Below, in pieces: positions 31,862 to 41,517 of a stretch of DNA of 50,370 bases. Source of the stretch: an uncultured Prevotella sp. (GTDB lineage: Bacteria; Bacteroidota; Bacteroidia; Bacteroidales; Bacteroidaceae); NCBI GenBank assembly GCA_900316015.1, contig ONBG01000024.1, forward strand, positions 1 through 50,370, in the 5' to 3' direction. A program made the translations under genes and the position numbers. Position 1 is the first letter of the stretch. Each line of letters starts with the position of its first letter. The notes below the pieces were generated by a model. It did no database searches. It saw only the letters and a list, made by a program, of their open reading frames with translations, and was not told where the DNA came from.

Positions 31862-34686
31862 ATAGAGAAGACGAAAAAATAAATGTTTGGGGAGCACGGG
31901 TCCATAACTTGAAGAACGTGGACGTGGAAATCCCCCGCAACTCACTCACAGTTATCACAGGATTATCTGGGTCAGGGAAATCATCTCTTGCCTTCGATAC
32001 GCTTTATGCGGAAGGACAAAGGCGATATATCGAGACATTCTCTGCATATGCACGTAACTTTCTCGGCGATATGGAACGCCCGGATGTGGATAAAATCACG
32101 GGACTAAGTCCTGTGATCAGCATAGAGCAAAAAACCACCAACAAGAACCCCCGCTCTACTGTGGGCACGACTACGGAAATCTACGACTACCTTCGCTTGC
32201 TTTACGCACGCGCAGGAACTGCGTATAGCTACATGACCGGCGAGAAAATGGTAAAGTACACAGAAGAAAAGGTAATCGAGATGATCCTGAACGACTATAA
32301 CGGGAAACGGATCTATATCCTCGCTCCACTGGTTCGACAGCGAAAGGGACACTATCGCGAGCTCTTCGAGAGCATGCGAAGGAAGGGGTACCTTTACATC
32401 CGGGTTGATGGGGAAATTAAGGAAATCGTTCGTGGAATGAAGGTTGACCGGTATAAAAACCATAACATCGAGGTAGTCATCGATAAACTTCAGGTACAAG
32501 GAAAGGATGACGAACGACTGAAAAAGAGCGTGCAGACTGCGATGAAACAAGGAGACGGTGTGCTCATGGTCTTAGACAAGGATTCCGGTATCGTCAAGAA
32601 CTTTTCCAAACGGCTGATGTGCCCCACGACGGGGATGGCTTACGCTGACCCAGCCCCGAATATCTTCTCTTTCAATTCTCCTGAGGGTGCATGCCCACGA
32701 TGCAAGGGATTAGGCTATGTCAACGAGATTGCCCTTGACAAGGTCATCCCTGACCGAGAACTTTCCATTCACGGCGGTGCGATCACTCCCTTAGGGAAAT
32801 ACAAGAACCAAATGATCTTTTGGCAGATCGATGCTATTCTCCATAAGTACGGCTGCGATATTAAAACTCCCGTGAAGGACATTCCCTCTGACGCCATGGA
32901 GGAGGTACTATACGGGTCGATCGAGAATGTAAAGATACCAAAGGAACTCGTGCATACATCCAGCGATTATTTCATTGCGTACGACGGAGTGATCAAATAT
33001 CTGAAGAACGTCATGGAAAACGATGACAGTGCCAGTGGACAAAAATGGGCTGACCAATTCCTTTCCGTCTCCGAATGCCCAGAATGCCACGGTCAACGCC
33101 TCAAGCGGGAATCTCTCTCTTATCGCATCTGGGACCAGAACATCGCAGAAGTTGCGAACATGGATATCACCGACCTGAAAGAATGGCTCGACCATATAGA
33201 AGAACATATGGAACCCCAACAGCAGACAATTGCGGCAGAGATCATCAAGGAAATACGCACACGCGTGAACTTCCTCTTAGAAGTGGGACTGGACTATCTC
33301 TCATTGAACAGGCAGTCGGCATCTTTATCTGGTGGGGAGAGCCAGCGTATTCGTCTCGCCACACAGATCGGTTCACAATTAGTGAATGTCCTGTATATCC
33401 TTGATGAACCGAGTATCGGACTGCACCAACGGGACAATGAACGGCTCATCAACAGCCTAAAGGAATTACGGGACTTAGGGAATACCGTCATTGTCGTTGA
33501 GCACGACAAAGACATGATGCTCAATGCGGATTATATCGTGGACATTGGACCCAAGGCAGGAAGGAAAGGTGGTGAAGTGGTCTTCCAAGGTACCCCACAG
33601 GAGATGCTCAAACAGCATACGATCACAGCCGACTATCTGAACGGAGCAAGGAAAATTGAAATACCGTCGACTCGCAGGAAGGGGAACGGGAAGAGTATTT
33701 GGATAAGAGGGGCAAGAGGCAATAACCTGAAAGACATCGACGTCGAATTCCCCTTAGGAAAGCTGATCGTGGTGACCGGAGTGAGTGGTTCGGGCAAGTC
33801 AACCCTCATCAATGAAACGCTGCAGCCCATTCTCAGCCAGCATTTCTATCGTTCCTTGAAACGACCCATGCCTTATAACAGCATCGAGGGTATGGAATAT
33901 GTCGACAAGGTGGTCAACGTCGACCAAAGCCCATTAGGAAGAACGCCTCGTTCCAACCCTGCAACTTATACTGGGGTATTTAGTGATATCCGCAACTTAT
34001 TCGTAGGACTTCCTGAGGCAAAGATACGGGGCTATAAGCCGGGGAGATTCTCCTTTAACGTAAAAGGAGGACGATGCGAGGCTTGCAGTGGCAATGGCTA
34101 CAAGACCATAGAGATGAACTTCCTGCCCGACGTAATGGTACCCTGCGAGGTTTGCCATGGCAAGCGATATAACCGGGAAACACTGGAAGTGCGCTACAAA
34201 GGCAAGAATATCGCAGACGTTCTTGACATGACCATCAACCAAGCTGTAGAGTTCTTCGAGAACGTGCCCAACATCCTTCAAAAGATAAAGACAATCCAAG
34301 ACGTAGGATTAGGTTACATCAAACTGGGGCAACCTTCCACTACCTTGTCTGGTGGTGAAAGCCAACGTGTGAAATTGGCCACGGAATTGAGCAAGCGCGA
34401 TACAGGCAAGACTTTATACATTCTTGACGAACCGACAACAGGGCTCCATTTCGAGGATATCAAGATCTTGATGGATGTCTTAAAGAAGCTGGTTGACCGC
34501 GGCAATACGGTGATCATCATTGAACACAACCTCGATGTCATCAAGCTGGCAGACTATATCATAGACATGGGACCAGAAGGTGGGCGCAACGGTGGCAGAG
34601 TGCTCATCGCAGGTACGCCTGAGATCGTCGCAAATAGCCATATAGGCTACACATCCAAGTTCCTGAAGGAGGAACTAAAAGGGTAA
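31858..34686 (+). CDS. uvrA: Excinuclease ABC subunit A
   Basis: A 942-residue UvrA, the lesion-scanning ATPase that loads UvrB. It contains two ABC ATPase modules: Walker [10 protein letters not shown] (about 35-43) and GVSGSGKST (about 640-650), with signatures [17 protein letters not shown] and [17 protein letters not shown]. Zinc-binding motifs are CPTTG...CPRCKG, CPECHG and CEACSG...CEVCHG. The insertion domain between Walker A and the signature of the first module is present. Length is normal. Its ATG overlaps the stop of the CHU_C gene (31858-31861), so it is likely translationally coupled to it. A strong terminator follows at 34723. Confidence 0.98.
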   Translation: MNREDEKINVWGARVHNLKNVDVEIPRNSLTVITGLSGSGKSSLAFDTLYAEGQRRYIETFSAYARNFLGDMERPDVDKITGLSPVISIEQKTTNKNPRSTVGTTTEIYDYLRLLYARAGTAYSYMTGEKMVKYTEEKVIEMILNDYNGKRIYILAPLVRQRKGHYRELFESMRRKGYLYIRVDGEIKEIVRGMKVDRYKNHNIEVVIDKLQVQGKDDERLKKSVQTAMKQGDGVLMVLDKDSGIVKNFSKRLMCPTTGMAYADPAPNIFSFNSPEGACPRCKGLGYVNEIALDKVIPDRELSIHGGAITPLGKYKNQMIFWQIDAILHKYGCDIKTPVKDIPSDAMEEVLYGSIENVKIPKELVHTSSDYFIAYDGVIKYLKNVMENDDSASGQKWADQFLSVSECPECHGQRLKRESLSYRIWDQNIAEVANMDITDLKEWLDHIEEHMEPQQQTIAAEIIKEIRTRVNFLLEVGLDYLSLNRQSASLSGGESQRIRLATQIGSQLVNVLYILDEPSIGLHQRDNERLINSLKELRDLGNTVIVVEHDKDMMLNADYIVDIGPKAGRKGGEVVFQGTPQEMLKQHTITADYLNGARKIEIPSTRRKGNGKSIWIRGARGNNLKDIDVEFPLGKLIVVTGVSGSGKSTLINETLQPILSQHFYRSLKRPMPYNSIEGMEYVDKVVNVDQSPLGRTPRSNPATYTGVFSDIRNLFVGLPEAKIRGYKPGRFSFNVKGGRCEACSGNGYKTIEMNFLPDVMVPCEVCHGKRYNRETLEVRYKGKNIADVLDMTINQAVEFFENVPNILQKIKTIQDVGLGYIKLGQPSTTLSGGESQRVKLATELSKRDTGKTLYILDEPTTGLHFEDIKILMDVLKKLVDRGNTVIIIEHNLDVIKLADYIIDMGPEGGRNGGRVLIAGTPEIVANSHIGYTSKFLKEELKG

Positions 34687-34722
34687 AAATAGAAAAGACG
34701 TGTATTACCACGCTATAACAGC

Positions 34723-34752
34723 AAAAGGGTCCGGCATGTTCCGGACCCTTTT
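34723..34752. terminator. Bidirectional terminator of uvrA and susD
   Basis: AAAAGGGTCCGG (34723-34734) and CCGGACCCTTTT (34741-34752) pair perfectly over 12 bp around a 6-nt loop, between convergent uvrA and susD. Confidence 0.88.
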
Positions 34753-34763
34753 GTATGTCTTGA

Positions 34764-36317
34764 TTAATCCCAGTTTGGATTTTGCTTCAAGGTTCCCTTT
34801 GAGAGGTCAATCTCTACCAAAGGAATGGCCCAAAGGTAATCACGGTCTGGATTAAACTTACGTTTCTCTACCAAGAACGAAGTACCATCAGAACGCACGC
34901 CATAAACAGGCTTCGTCACGTCTGCCTCTGTCGTACGGTAACTACGGGTATCAAAGAGGTGGATTCCTTCGAATGCCAATTCCAGACGACGCTCATGACG
35001 AATGGCTGTCCGCATCTCGTCCTTCGAGAGTCCAGCAGGCAGAGGAGGAAGGTCTACGCTCGGGCGCTGACGGATGGCGTTCACCGCGTCATATACTTTC
35101 TGGTCGGGCGCAGACAAGAGTTCATTGCGGCACTCTGCATATGTCAGCAATACCTCTGCATAGCGGATATAGATGAAGTTCGTCCAGTCATAATTGTTGA
35201 TTCCGTCGTTATCAGGATTGATATACTTGCGCATGCAATATCCTGTACGAGTATGGTTTCCATCTCCGAGATTGTTCGTCTTATAGGTCTTCCCGGCAAT
35301 CGTTGCCCCGTTCCACAGGATAGAATAAGCCAAACGTGGGTCACGGTTTTTAAAGGGGTTCTTCGGATCATACAGCGGAGACTCGGTAATCGACTTTCCA
35401 TCTGTACAAGGATAGGCATCCACGATGTCTTGTGAAGGAGAAACAGCCTCCCATCCACCTAAGATGATCGGTGCAAAATAAAGTCCGATCAAACTTCCTT
35501 GCTTGCTGTTCTCAGCATTTTCCATGTACTCACGCTCGAAAATGATCTCATCGCTGTTCTCGCCTGCAGGTTGGAACAGGTCACCGTAGTTTTTATACAA
35601 GTGGAATGAGCCCGACTGCATGACCTTCTCTGCAGCTTCCTGAGCCACATCATACTGATGCTGATAGAAAGCCACACGAGCTTTTAAGGCATAACATGCA
35701 CCTGCACTGGGTTTCCCTCGGTCGGCACCCGTCCGTATCATAGGCAGGTCGGGGGCAGCGGCATCCAGTAACTTGATAATGTAATTGTAGGTCTCCTCTG
35801 CTGTATTACGAGCAGGTATGGTCTCGTTCAGTCCCAAGGGATGATCGAGGATAGGCACGCCGCCCATATATTTCAATAAGGTAGAATAGAAGAAAGCCTC
35901 TAAGAATTTCACCTCAGCTGTCATTCTTTTCCTTGCAGTCTCATCCATCTGCACGTTCGGAATGTTCTGATAGAACACCAAGCAGCGGCGAATACCAGAA
36001 TAAGCATCTGTCCACAACTGGCGGAAATGGGGACAACTTGACGTTGCCGTACCTGCAGAGAGCTGTCCTTGCTCTGCGCCGACGTGGACAGGAACCGCGT
36101 TGTCTGTATAACAATCCGTCATAATGGTATGGTTCTCTGGCTGTACCAGATAACGATAGATACTATTCTGAAACTCTTGTGCGTCACTTTCCGTTTTCCA
36201 AAAAGACTCATTGGTTAGCTTGTCTTTTGGATTAAGGTCAAGAAAACTGTCGTTGCACGATGTCAGCAAGAAACCTCCTAAGAGGATCGTTGCCATGATT
36301 TTATATGTCTGTCTCAT
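34764..36317 (-). CDS. SusD/RagB-like glycan-binding lipoprotein
   Basis: A 517-residue lipoprotein (LLGGFLLTSC, Cys21) of the SusD/RagB family, the surface lid that binds glycan above the SusC barrel. The N-terminal NDSFLDLNPKDKLTNESFWK motif is typical. TPR-like helices lie around 100-240, and a C-terminal part (about 350-517) includes KFNPDRDYLWAIPLVEIDL and TLKQNPNWD. Order and spacing (12 bp after SusC) match a polysaccharide-utilisation pair. The glycan is not named by the sequence; the neighbouring GH5 suggests a beta-glucan or related polymer. Confidence 0.95.
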   Translation of the reverse strand: MRQTYKIMATILLGGFLLTSCNDSFLDLNPKDKLTNESFWKTESDAQEFQNSIYRYLVQPENHTIMTDCYTDNAVPVHVGAEQGQLSAGTATSSCPHFRQLWTDAYSGIRRCLVFYQNIPNVQMDETARKRMTAEVKFLEAFFYSTLLKYMGGVPILDHPLGLNETIPARNTAEETYNYIIKLLDAAAPDLPMIRTGADRGKPSAGACYALKARVAFYQHQYDVAQEAAEKVMQSGSFHLYKNYGDLFQPAGENSDEIIFEREYMENAENSKQGSLIGLYFAPIILGGWEAVSPSQDIVDAYPCTDGKSITESPLYDPKNPFKNRDPRLAYSILWNGATIAGKTYKTNNLGDGNHTRTGYCMRKYINPDNDGINNYDWTNFIYIRYAEVLLTYAECRNELLSAPDQKVYDAVNAIRQRPSVDLPPLPAGLSKDEMRTAIRHERRLELAFEGIHLFDTRSYRTTEADVTKPVYGVRSDGTSFLVEKRKFNPDRDYLWAIPLVEIDLSKGTLKQNPNWD

Positions 36318-36328
36318 GGAATTCTAAT

Positions 36329-39300
36329 TTAGAAAATAATATTGAGTCCAAAAGTATAATTGCGGGTCAATGGATAATAAGACCCTGTGACCATTTCAGG
36401 ATCGACGCCATCAAAGCCTGTGATGGTGAAGACATTGTCTACACTTCCATAGATCCTAAGCTTTGTCAGTCCCCATTTACTAATGATGTTCTTGGGAAGG
36501 CTATATCCAAGCTGCAAGTTACGCATCTTCAAGAAGCTGGCATCCTGTACCCAGAAACTGGAGAGCTGCCGGTTCTTGCTGTCACGCATAGAGAGTCTTG
36601 GCATAGACGCCCCGGTATTCTCTGGAGTCCAACTGTCTAAGTATTTATCGGTTACCTTACCACCATTGTAGAAAGCATAACGGATCTCTGATACGGGCAA
36701 TCCCTTGACGCCAGCCACGCCCTGGAGGACGGCACTCAAGTCGAAATTACAATACTGAAGACCGAAATTCAATCCATAGTTGATCTTCGGGAAGTAAGAA
36801 CCCAACACCTTACGGTCGCGGCTGTCAACGACATTGTCGCCATTCAGGTCACGATACTTCAGGTCGCCCGGCTTTGGTGTTCCCATACTTTGCTTTGCAT
36901 GAGAATTAATTTCCTCTTGACTCTGGAAGATACCGTCACATACGTAGCCATAGTATGCCCATAAGGGATCGCCAACAGATTGTCCGGGAGTGTCACCACC
37001 CTTCAGGTCGGTAATCTTATTCTTGACGTAACTGAAGTTCGCCTGTACGTTATAGACTAATTTACCGATATTGTTGTTATGACCTACTTGAATTTCAAAA
37101 CCTGTATTACGTACCTTTCCCGCATTCTGCATTGGTGCGCCTACGCCCACGATATAAGGAATAGGCAACTGTAACAGAATGTCACGTGTATCCTTCCGGA
37201 AGAAATCTGCGGTCAATGTCAACTTGTTATTGAAGAAGGTAGCATCAATACCCAAGTTCCATTGCTCTGTCTTTTCCCAAGTGATATCATTGTTGGCCAT
37301 AGGATCTGTGATGGAGACACCACTCTGCAATACATTATTGAAGATATAATCATATCCAAATGCGTATGTATCCTGATAAGGATAATAGGTCGTGTAGCCA
37401 CTCTTATCTACGGTCTCCTGATTACCCAAGAGACCCCATGAGAGACGCAACTTCAAGTTGTCGATCCAATCCACATGGAAGAACTTCTCCTGTGAGATTC
37501 TCCATCCAGCTGAGAAAGATGGGAAAACGCCAAAACGCTTGTGCTTCGGGAAACGGCTCGTACCATCATCACGTAAGTTTGCCTCAAAGAGATATCGGTC
37601 ATCATAATCGTAGGTCAAACGACCGAAGACGGACCGCAGGGCATACTCTGTCTCGTTTCCACCCGTGGTCTGACCTGTTTTCTCACCTGCATCAATCACT
37701 TCCAGTCCGTTGGGGATATTCTTTCGAGAGGCACTGAGGGTGCGCGTACGACGGAAAATCTGGGAATAACCCACCAATCCACCTACCTCGTGTTTCCCAA
37801 AGGTCTTGTGATAGTCAAGATAGGCCTGTAAATTGTACTCATAATATTTCGTGTCATAGTTATAGATCACGCTCTGGGTATCCTTCACTGGCACGTCATT
37901 GTCAGCTTCATAGAAAGTCATGGCATTGGTATGGACAGGATTGTCGACCGTATAGGATGTCAAGGCGGCAATACCGCGTGCTTTCAATCCATCGATAATG
38001 TCTACCGTCAAGCCCATGTTGCCTTGGAAGTTGGTCTCCACCGACCGGGAAATACCACCGATCCGGGAGTATGCGACTGAGTTATGCTCGTTCTTGAACA
38101 GCGTATATCTGCCATTGCTCAATTGGATTGGGGTGACCGGAGTCTCACGGAAAGCCTCATGCATCAACTCGCTCACGCCAATAGCAGGCTGGATAGCCTT
38201 GCTCCGATAGAAAGCGATGTTGGAACTAAACTTCACCCGTTTGTTGATCTGTGCATCCAGATTGGAACGGAAGTTCATCTTGTTGAAGCTGGTATTCTCG
38301 ATGAGTCCACCTTTATTATAATAGTTCATCGCTACATTATAGGTGATCCTGTCGTTACCGCCCTTCATTCCGACATGGTGGTTCGTGAAGAATCCGTTCT
38401 TGTCAAGCAACGTTTCCAACCAATCAGAATCAGGATAATGATCGGGATCCCCTCCATTGCGGAACTTTTGAAGCATCTCGTCGCTATACGGGGCAGACAA
38501 CCCATCATTGGTATAGGCAAGGTTCATCAAACGGGCATAGTCGTAAGAGCCCACGAACTTAGGCATCCTGGTCTTTTGCTGCCATCCTGCATAGCCGTCA
38601 TAAGAGACAATGGTGCGTCCCGACTGACCATGTTTTGTGGTGATGAGCACAACACCGTTGGCAGCACGCACACCGTAAATGGCTGATGCCGCTGCGTCTT
38701 TCAACACAGTGATATTCTCAATATCATTGGGGTTTACATCCGACATCGATGCCTCTACCCCATCAACAACTACCATCGCACTGGCATTTCCCATGGTACC
38801 CAATCCGCGGACGCGCATGATACCTTGGTCGGAACCTGGCAAACTGGTGTTCTGGATGACGGTGACACCCGGCATCAATCCCGTCAGCATAGAGGTCACG
38901 TCACTACCGGTACGGTTTGCCAACTTGTCAGAAGACACAGAAGCGACTGAACCTGTAAGGTTTACTTTCTTCTGTGTACCATATCCAACCACCACAACCT
39001 CGTCAAGCGACTTGTTCTTCTCTTGCAGGACAATGTCATAACGGTCCTTGCCCGCAGAGACGACGAACGTGGAAGACTCAAATCCAACGTAGGAAACCGT
39101 CAGCTTTGCGCCACTGGGCACAGACAGGGTAAAGTTACCATCGACATCCGTAACAGTGCCGTTCTTTTTCCCCACTTCCGTTACATAGGCACCGATAATC
39201 GGCTGACCAGTCGCATCCTTGACCGATCCGGAGACTTTCTGCATGTTCTGCTGATTAATTACTGTCATGGCATTACCGGAAGTTGCTGCCATGGATGTCG

Positions 39301-39388
39301 CGGGCATCAGGCATCCGCCAACAAACAAGGCTACAGCTGGCAGTACCAGACTACTTCTCCTCAATTTCTTAAAATGTGCTTCATTCAT
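36329..39388 (-). CDS. SusC/RagA-like TonB-dependent transporter
   Basis: A 1019-residue outer-membrane importer. The signal peptide ends near SMAA. An N-terminal carboxypeptidase-like (CNA-B) domain (about 50-125: VSGSVKDATGQPIIGAYV) precedes the TonB-box-like LDEVVVVGYGTQKKVNLTGS. A plug domain (about 135-260) carries SVSSDKLANRTGSDVTSML and IYGVRAANGVVLITTK. The 22-strand barrel ends RNYTFGLNIIF. It pairs with SusD to import oligosaccharides under TonB power. The promoter is distal (39565-39596), leaving a leader of about 170 nt. Confidence 0.96.
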   Translation of the reverse strand: MNEAHFKKLRRSSLVLPAVALFVGGCLMPATSMAATSGNAMTVINQQNMQKVSGSVKDATGQPIIGAYVTEVGKKNGTVTDVDGNFTLSVPSGAKLTVSYVGFESSTFVVSAGKDRYDIVLQEKNKSLDEVVVVGYGTQKKVNLTGSVASVSSDKLANRTGSDVTSMLTGLMPGVTVIQNTSLPGSDQGIMRVRGLGTMGNASAMVVVDGVEASMSDVNPNDIENITVLKDAAASAIYGVRAANGVVLITTKHGQSGRTIVSYDGYAGWQQKTRMPKFVGSYDYARLMNLAYTNDGLSAPYSDEMLQKFRNGGDPDHYPDSDWLETLLDKNGFFTNHHVGMKGGNDRITYNVAMNYYNKGGLIENTSFNKMNFRSNLDAQINKRVKFSSNIAFYRSKAIQPAIGVSELMHEAFRETPVTPIQLSNGRYTLFKNEHNSVAYSRIGGISRSVETNFQGNMGLTVDIIDGLKARGIAALTSYTVDNPVHTNAMTFYEADNDVPVKDTQSVIYNYDTKYYEYNLQAYLDYHKTFGKHEVGGLVGYSQIFRRTRTLSASRKNIPNGLEVIDAGEKTGQTTGGNETEYALRSVFGRLTYDYDDRYLFEANLRDDGTSRFPKHKRFGVFPSFSAGWRISQEKFFHVDWIDNLKLRLSWGLLGNQETVDKSGYTTYYPYQDTYAFGYDYIFNNVLQSGVSITDPMANNDITWEKTEQWNLGIDATFFNNKLTLTADFFRKDTRDILLQLPIPYIVGVGAPMQNAGKVRNTGFEIQVGHNNNIGKLVYNVQANFSYVKNKITDLKGGDTPGQSVGDPLWAYYGYVCDGIFQSQEEINSHAKQSMGTPKPGDLKYRDLNGDNVVDSRDRKVLGSYFPKINYGLNFGLQYCNFDLSAVLQGVAGVKGLPVSEIRYAFYNGGKVTDKYLDSWTPENTGASMPRLSMRDSKNRQLSSFWVQDASFLKMRNLQLGYSLPKNIISKWGLTKLRIYGSVDNVFTITGFDGVDPEMVTGSYYPLTRNYTFGLNIIF

Positions 39389-39564
39389 GTGGTATAAAAT
39401 TAAATTGAACTTTTTGAGTAAGCTTCGCGTGTGAACATCTTGATCCAGGTCAAGTAAAATGACCCTTCAATAAGTATGTTACATTGGATTTACTATATAT
39501 AATGATCTCTATTTTTCCCATGATCAGATCGTTAAGTAATGACAAAAATGTATGTACTATGCCG

Positions 39565-39596
39565 CAAAGGTATGCATTATTTTCTGTCCTGCCAAA
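39565..39596 (-). promoter_or_regulatory. Promoter of susC/susD
   Basis: On the minus strand: TTTG (39596-39593), a 20-nt spacer and TACCTTTG (39572-39565), a full consensus match. The start is about 170 nt upstream of the SusC ATG. Confidence 0.8.
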
Positions 39597-39672
39597 TTTT
39601 TCGAGGAACATTTTCGAAAAAGATATGCATTAGATGAAGAGGGAACCTACTGTAGAAGACACAGACTAAGGG

Positions 39673-39782
39673 CATCAAAGGTCAATTTCTGGAATACAAA
39701 AGATAAGCTCCAAGGAAACGAAAGATAAGCTCCAGGGAGGTGGGAGATAAGCTTTTAGGAGATGAAAGATAAGCTTTTAGGT
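39673..39782. repeat. Five-unit 22-bp tandem array, locus 2
   Basis: Units start at 39673, 39695, 39717, 39739 and 39761, each 22 bp. The last four share GATAAGCT (AAAGATAAGCTCC in the second and third, AGATAAGCTTTTAGG in the fourth and fifth). The first is degenerate. It lies between the susC and GH5 promoters, about 77 bp upstream of the susC -33 box and about 200 bp upstream of the GH5 -7 box. Confidence 0.78.
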
Positions 39783-39980
39783 TCTCAAGTCTTTGCTTAG
39801 TGGTCGGAAGTCCCGGTCTCTTTTCCAACAGGCATACCCCGATCCTTTCTTGGGTCCTATCGGGACCTTTCGTTTCTCTTGGGGATGAAATCCAAAGGAA
39901 AGGACGTGCCAGTCATAGAAAGAACAACATTCATCAACAGATTTTCCTGGATCATCTCATAGATAATCAGGATAAATTCT

Positions 39981-39988
39981 TAATTTTG
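39981..39988 (+). promoter_or_regulatory. -7 box of the GH5 gene
   Basis: TAATTTTG, 33 bp before the ATG at 40021. No TTG is seen at the standard distance. Confidence 0.5.
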
Positions 39989-40020
39989 CAGGGTAATCAT
40001 AACAAATAGGGAAGAAAACA

Positions 40021-41424
40021 ATGAAAACATCTACTAAAAAGAACTTTCAACAGGGCACGATCCTGTTAATGGTAATCCTGCTGATGGCAGGTGGATGCCT
40101 CTCTACTCATGCTGATGACTTTGAAACAGCTACCCAGGCTGTTGCCAACATGAAGATAGGATGGAATCTCGGAAACACCCTCGACTGTCATTCTGGCGAC
40201 ACAACAAACATGTGGATCGAGGCTTATACGCAACGCAAGCCCTCCGATTATGAAACGGCATGGGGACAACCGGCCACCACCCTTGCCCTCATCAAGATGA
40301 TGAAGGAGGCTGGATTCAATACTATCCGCATCCCTGTCACCTGGTACCCTCACATGGAAGCTGACTTCAAGAATGTCAACGGCAACCATAAGACATGGTC
40401 TCCCTCCGCAGAACCCATTGGCACGAGGATCGATGCCGACTGGATGGCACGCGTCAAGGAGGTCGTCGACTATGTGATCAGCCAGGGCATGTACTGTATT
40501 TTAAATGTACATCATGATACAGGCGATGCCAATACCACATGGTTAGTCGCCGACAAAGACGTCTATGCCAAGGAAAAGTCCACCTTTGAGGCGATATGGA
40601 CCCAGATTGCCAATACCTTTAAGGACTATGACGAGCACCTGCTCTTTGAAGGATACAACGAGATGTTAGACATAAAGCACTCCTGGTGCTTCGCTTCTTT
40701 CAATACCAGTAACAAATATGATGCACAGATAGCCACCTCAGCCTACGCTGCCATCAATAGTTATGCGCAGAGCTTCGTCAATGCCGTCAGGGCGACAGGT
40801 GGCAATAATGCCCAACGTAACCTGATCATCAGCCCTTATGCTGCCGCTTCGGGGAGTGGGAACTGGAATACTCACCTGCAAGATCCTCTGAAACAGTTGA
40901 CCTTGCCCACAGATCAGGCTGCCCATCACTTAGCTGTTGAGGTCCATGACTATAAGGACATGACAAAACTGCAAGCAGCCAAGAACGAAGTGGATGAGGA
41001 GATAAGCATTTGGAAACAATACTTTCTGTCGAGAGGAGTGCCCGTGATCGTCGGGGAATGGGGAGCCAGCCAGAATGAAGACTACAGTATTTATCAAAAA
41101 TATAGGAGCAACCTTCTTTCCTACGCCCGCTACTTTGTCGAGAAGACCAAGGCTGCTGGAATTGCCACTCTCTATTGGATGGGACTCTCAGACGGTACGG
41201 CACGCAGCGTCCCGGAATTCAACCAAGCCGACTTAAAGGACCAAATCATCAAAGGCTACTATGGTGAAAATGGATATACAGGGATCCACAACCTGATGGC
41301 AACACCGTCAAGGAAGGACGACTCCACCGTCTACACCATCACCGGACAGAAGGTAAGCGACAAGACGGAACAACTCCCAGCAGGGATCTATATCCGAGGT
41401 GGACATAAGTTCGTGGTCAGATAG
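40021..41424 (+). CDS. Secreted GH5 family glycanase
   Basis: A 467-residue exported glycoside hydrolase. N-terminal residues 1-36 form a signal peptide (or lipoprotein-like signal, ..MAGGC..). The TIM barrel begins with MKIGWNLGNTLD (about 45-56) and RIPVTWYPH (about 102). The acid/base Glu214 is in LLFEGYNEM and the nucleophile Glu346 is in VIVGEWGAS. The family contains endo-beta-glucanases, mannanases and xyloglucanases; the sequence does not decide which. The tail (VYTITGQKVSD, then LPAGIYIRGGHKF) is the same type as in the BspA-like protein, suggesting the same secretion or anchoring route. Divergent from SusC/SusD, so plausibly part of the same polysaccharide system. Confidence 0.92.
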   Translation: MKTSTKKNFQQGTILLMVILLMAGGCLSTHADDFETATQAVANMKIGWNLGNTLDCHSGDTTNMWIEAYTQRKPSDYETAWGQPATTLALIKMMKEAGFNTIRIPVTWYPHMEADFKNVNGNHKTWSPSAEPIGTRIDADWMARVKEVVDYVISQGMYCILNVHHDTGDANTTWLVADKDVYAKEKSTFEAIWTQIANTFKDYDEHLLFEGYNEMLDIKHSWCFASFNTSNKYDAQIATSAYAAINSYAQSFVNAVRATGGNNAQRNLIISPYAAASGSGNWNTHLQDPLKQLTLPTDQAAHHLAVEVHDYKDMTKLQAAKNEVDEEISIWKQYFLSRGVPVIVGEWGASQNEDYSIYQKYRSNLLSYARYFVEKTKAAGIATLYWMGLSDGTARSVPEFNQADLKDQIIKGYYGENGYTGIHNLMATPSRKDDSTVYTITGQKVSDKTEQLPAGIYIRGGHKFVVR

Positions 41425-41463
41425 GAAGAGCCTTGCTCTCACCGTAATCCTCATAAAAGAGGA

Positions 41464-41494
41464 TTGTATAGACAGGAAAATATGACTACCTTTG
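41464..41494 (+). promoter_or_regulatory. Promoter of the hem cluster
   Basis: TTG (41464-41466), a 20-nt spacer and TACCTTTG (41487-41494). The ATG of hemE follows at 41518. The TTG overlaps the 3' arm of a weak hairpin (AATCCTC/GAGGATT, 41446-41465). Confidence 0.75.
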
Positions 41495-41517
41495 TACAAA
41501 CTTAAGAAAAGGAAGAG

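Larger units (their letters stand above)
39389..40020. other. 632-bp divergent region between susC and the GH5 gene
   Basis: It holds the susC promoter (39565-39596), a five-unit 22-bp array (39673-39782) and the GH5 promoter (-7 box 39981-39988). The part between 39783 and 39980 has no recognisable element or open reading frame with supporting signals. No regulator gene is present. Confidence 0.7.

Noticed and set aside
41446-41465. Hairpin AATCCTC/GAGGATT after the GH5 gene as a terminator
   Set aside because: The stem is only 7 bp and no T-run follows; it overlaps the hemE promoter instead.
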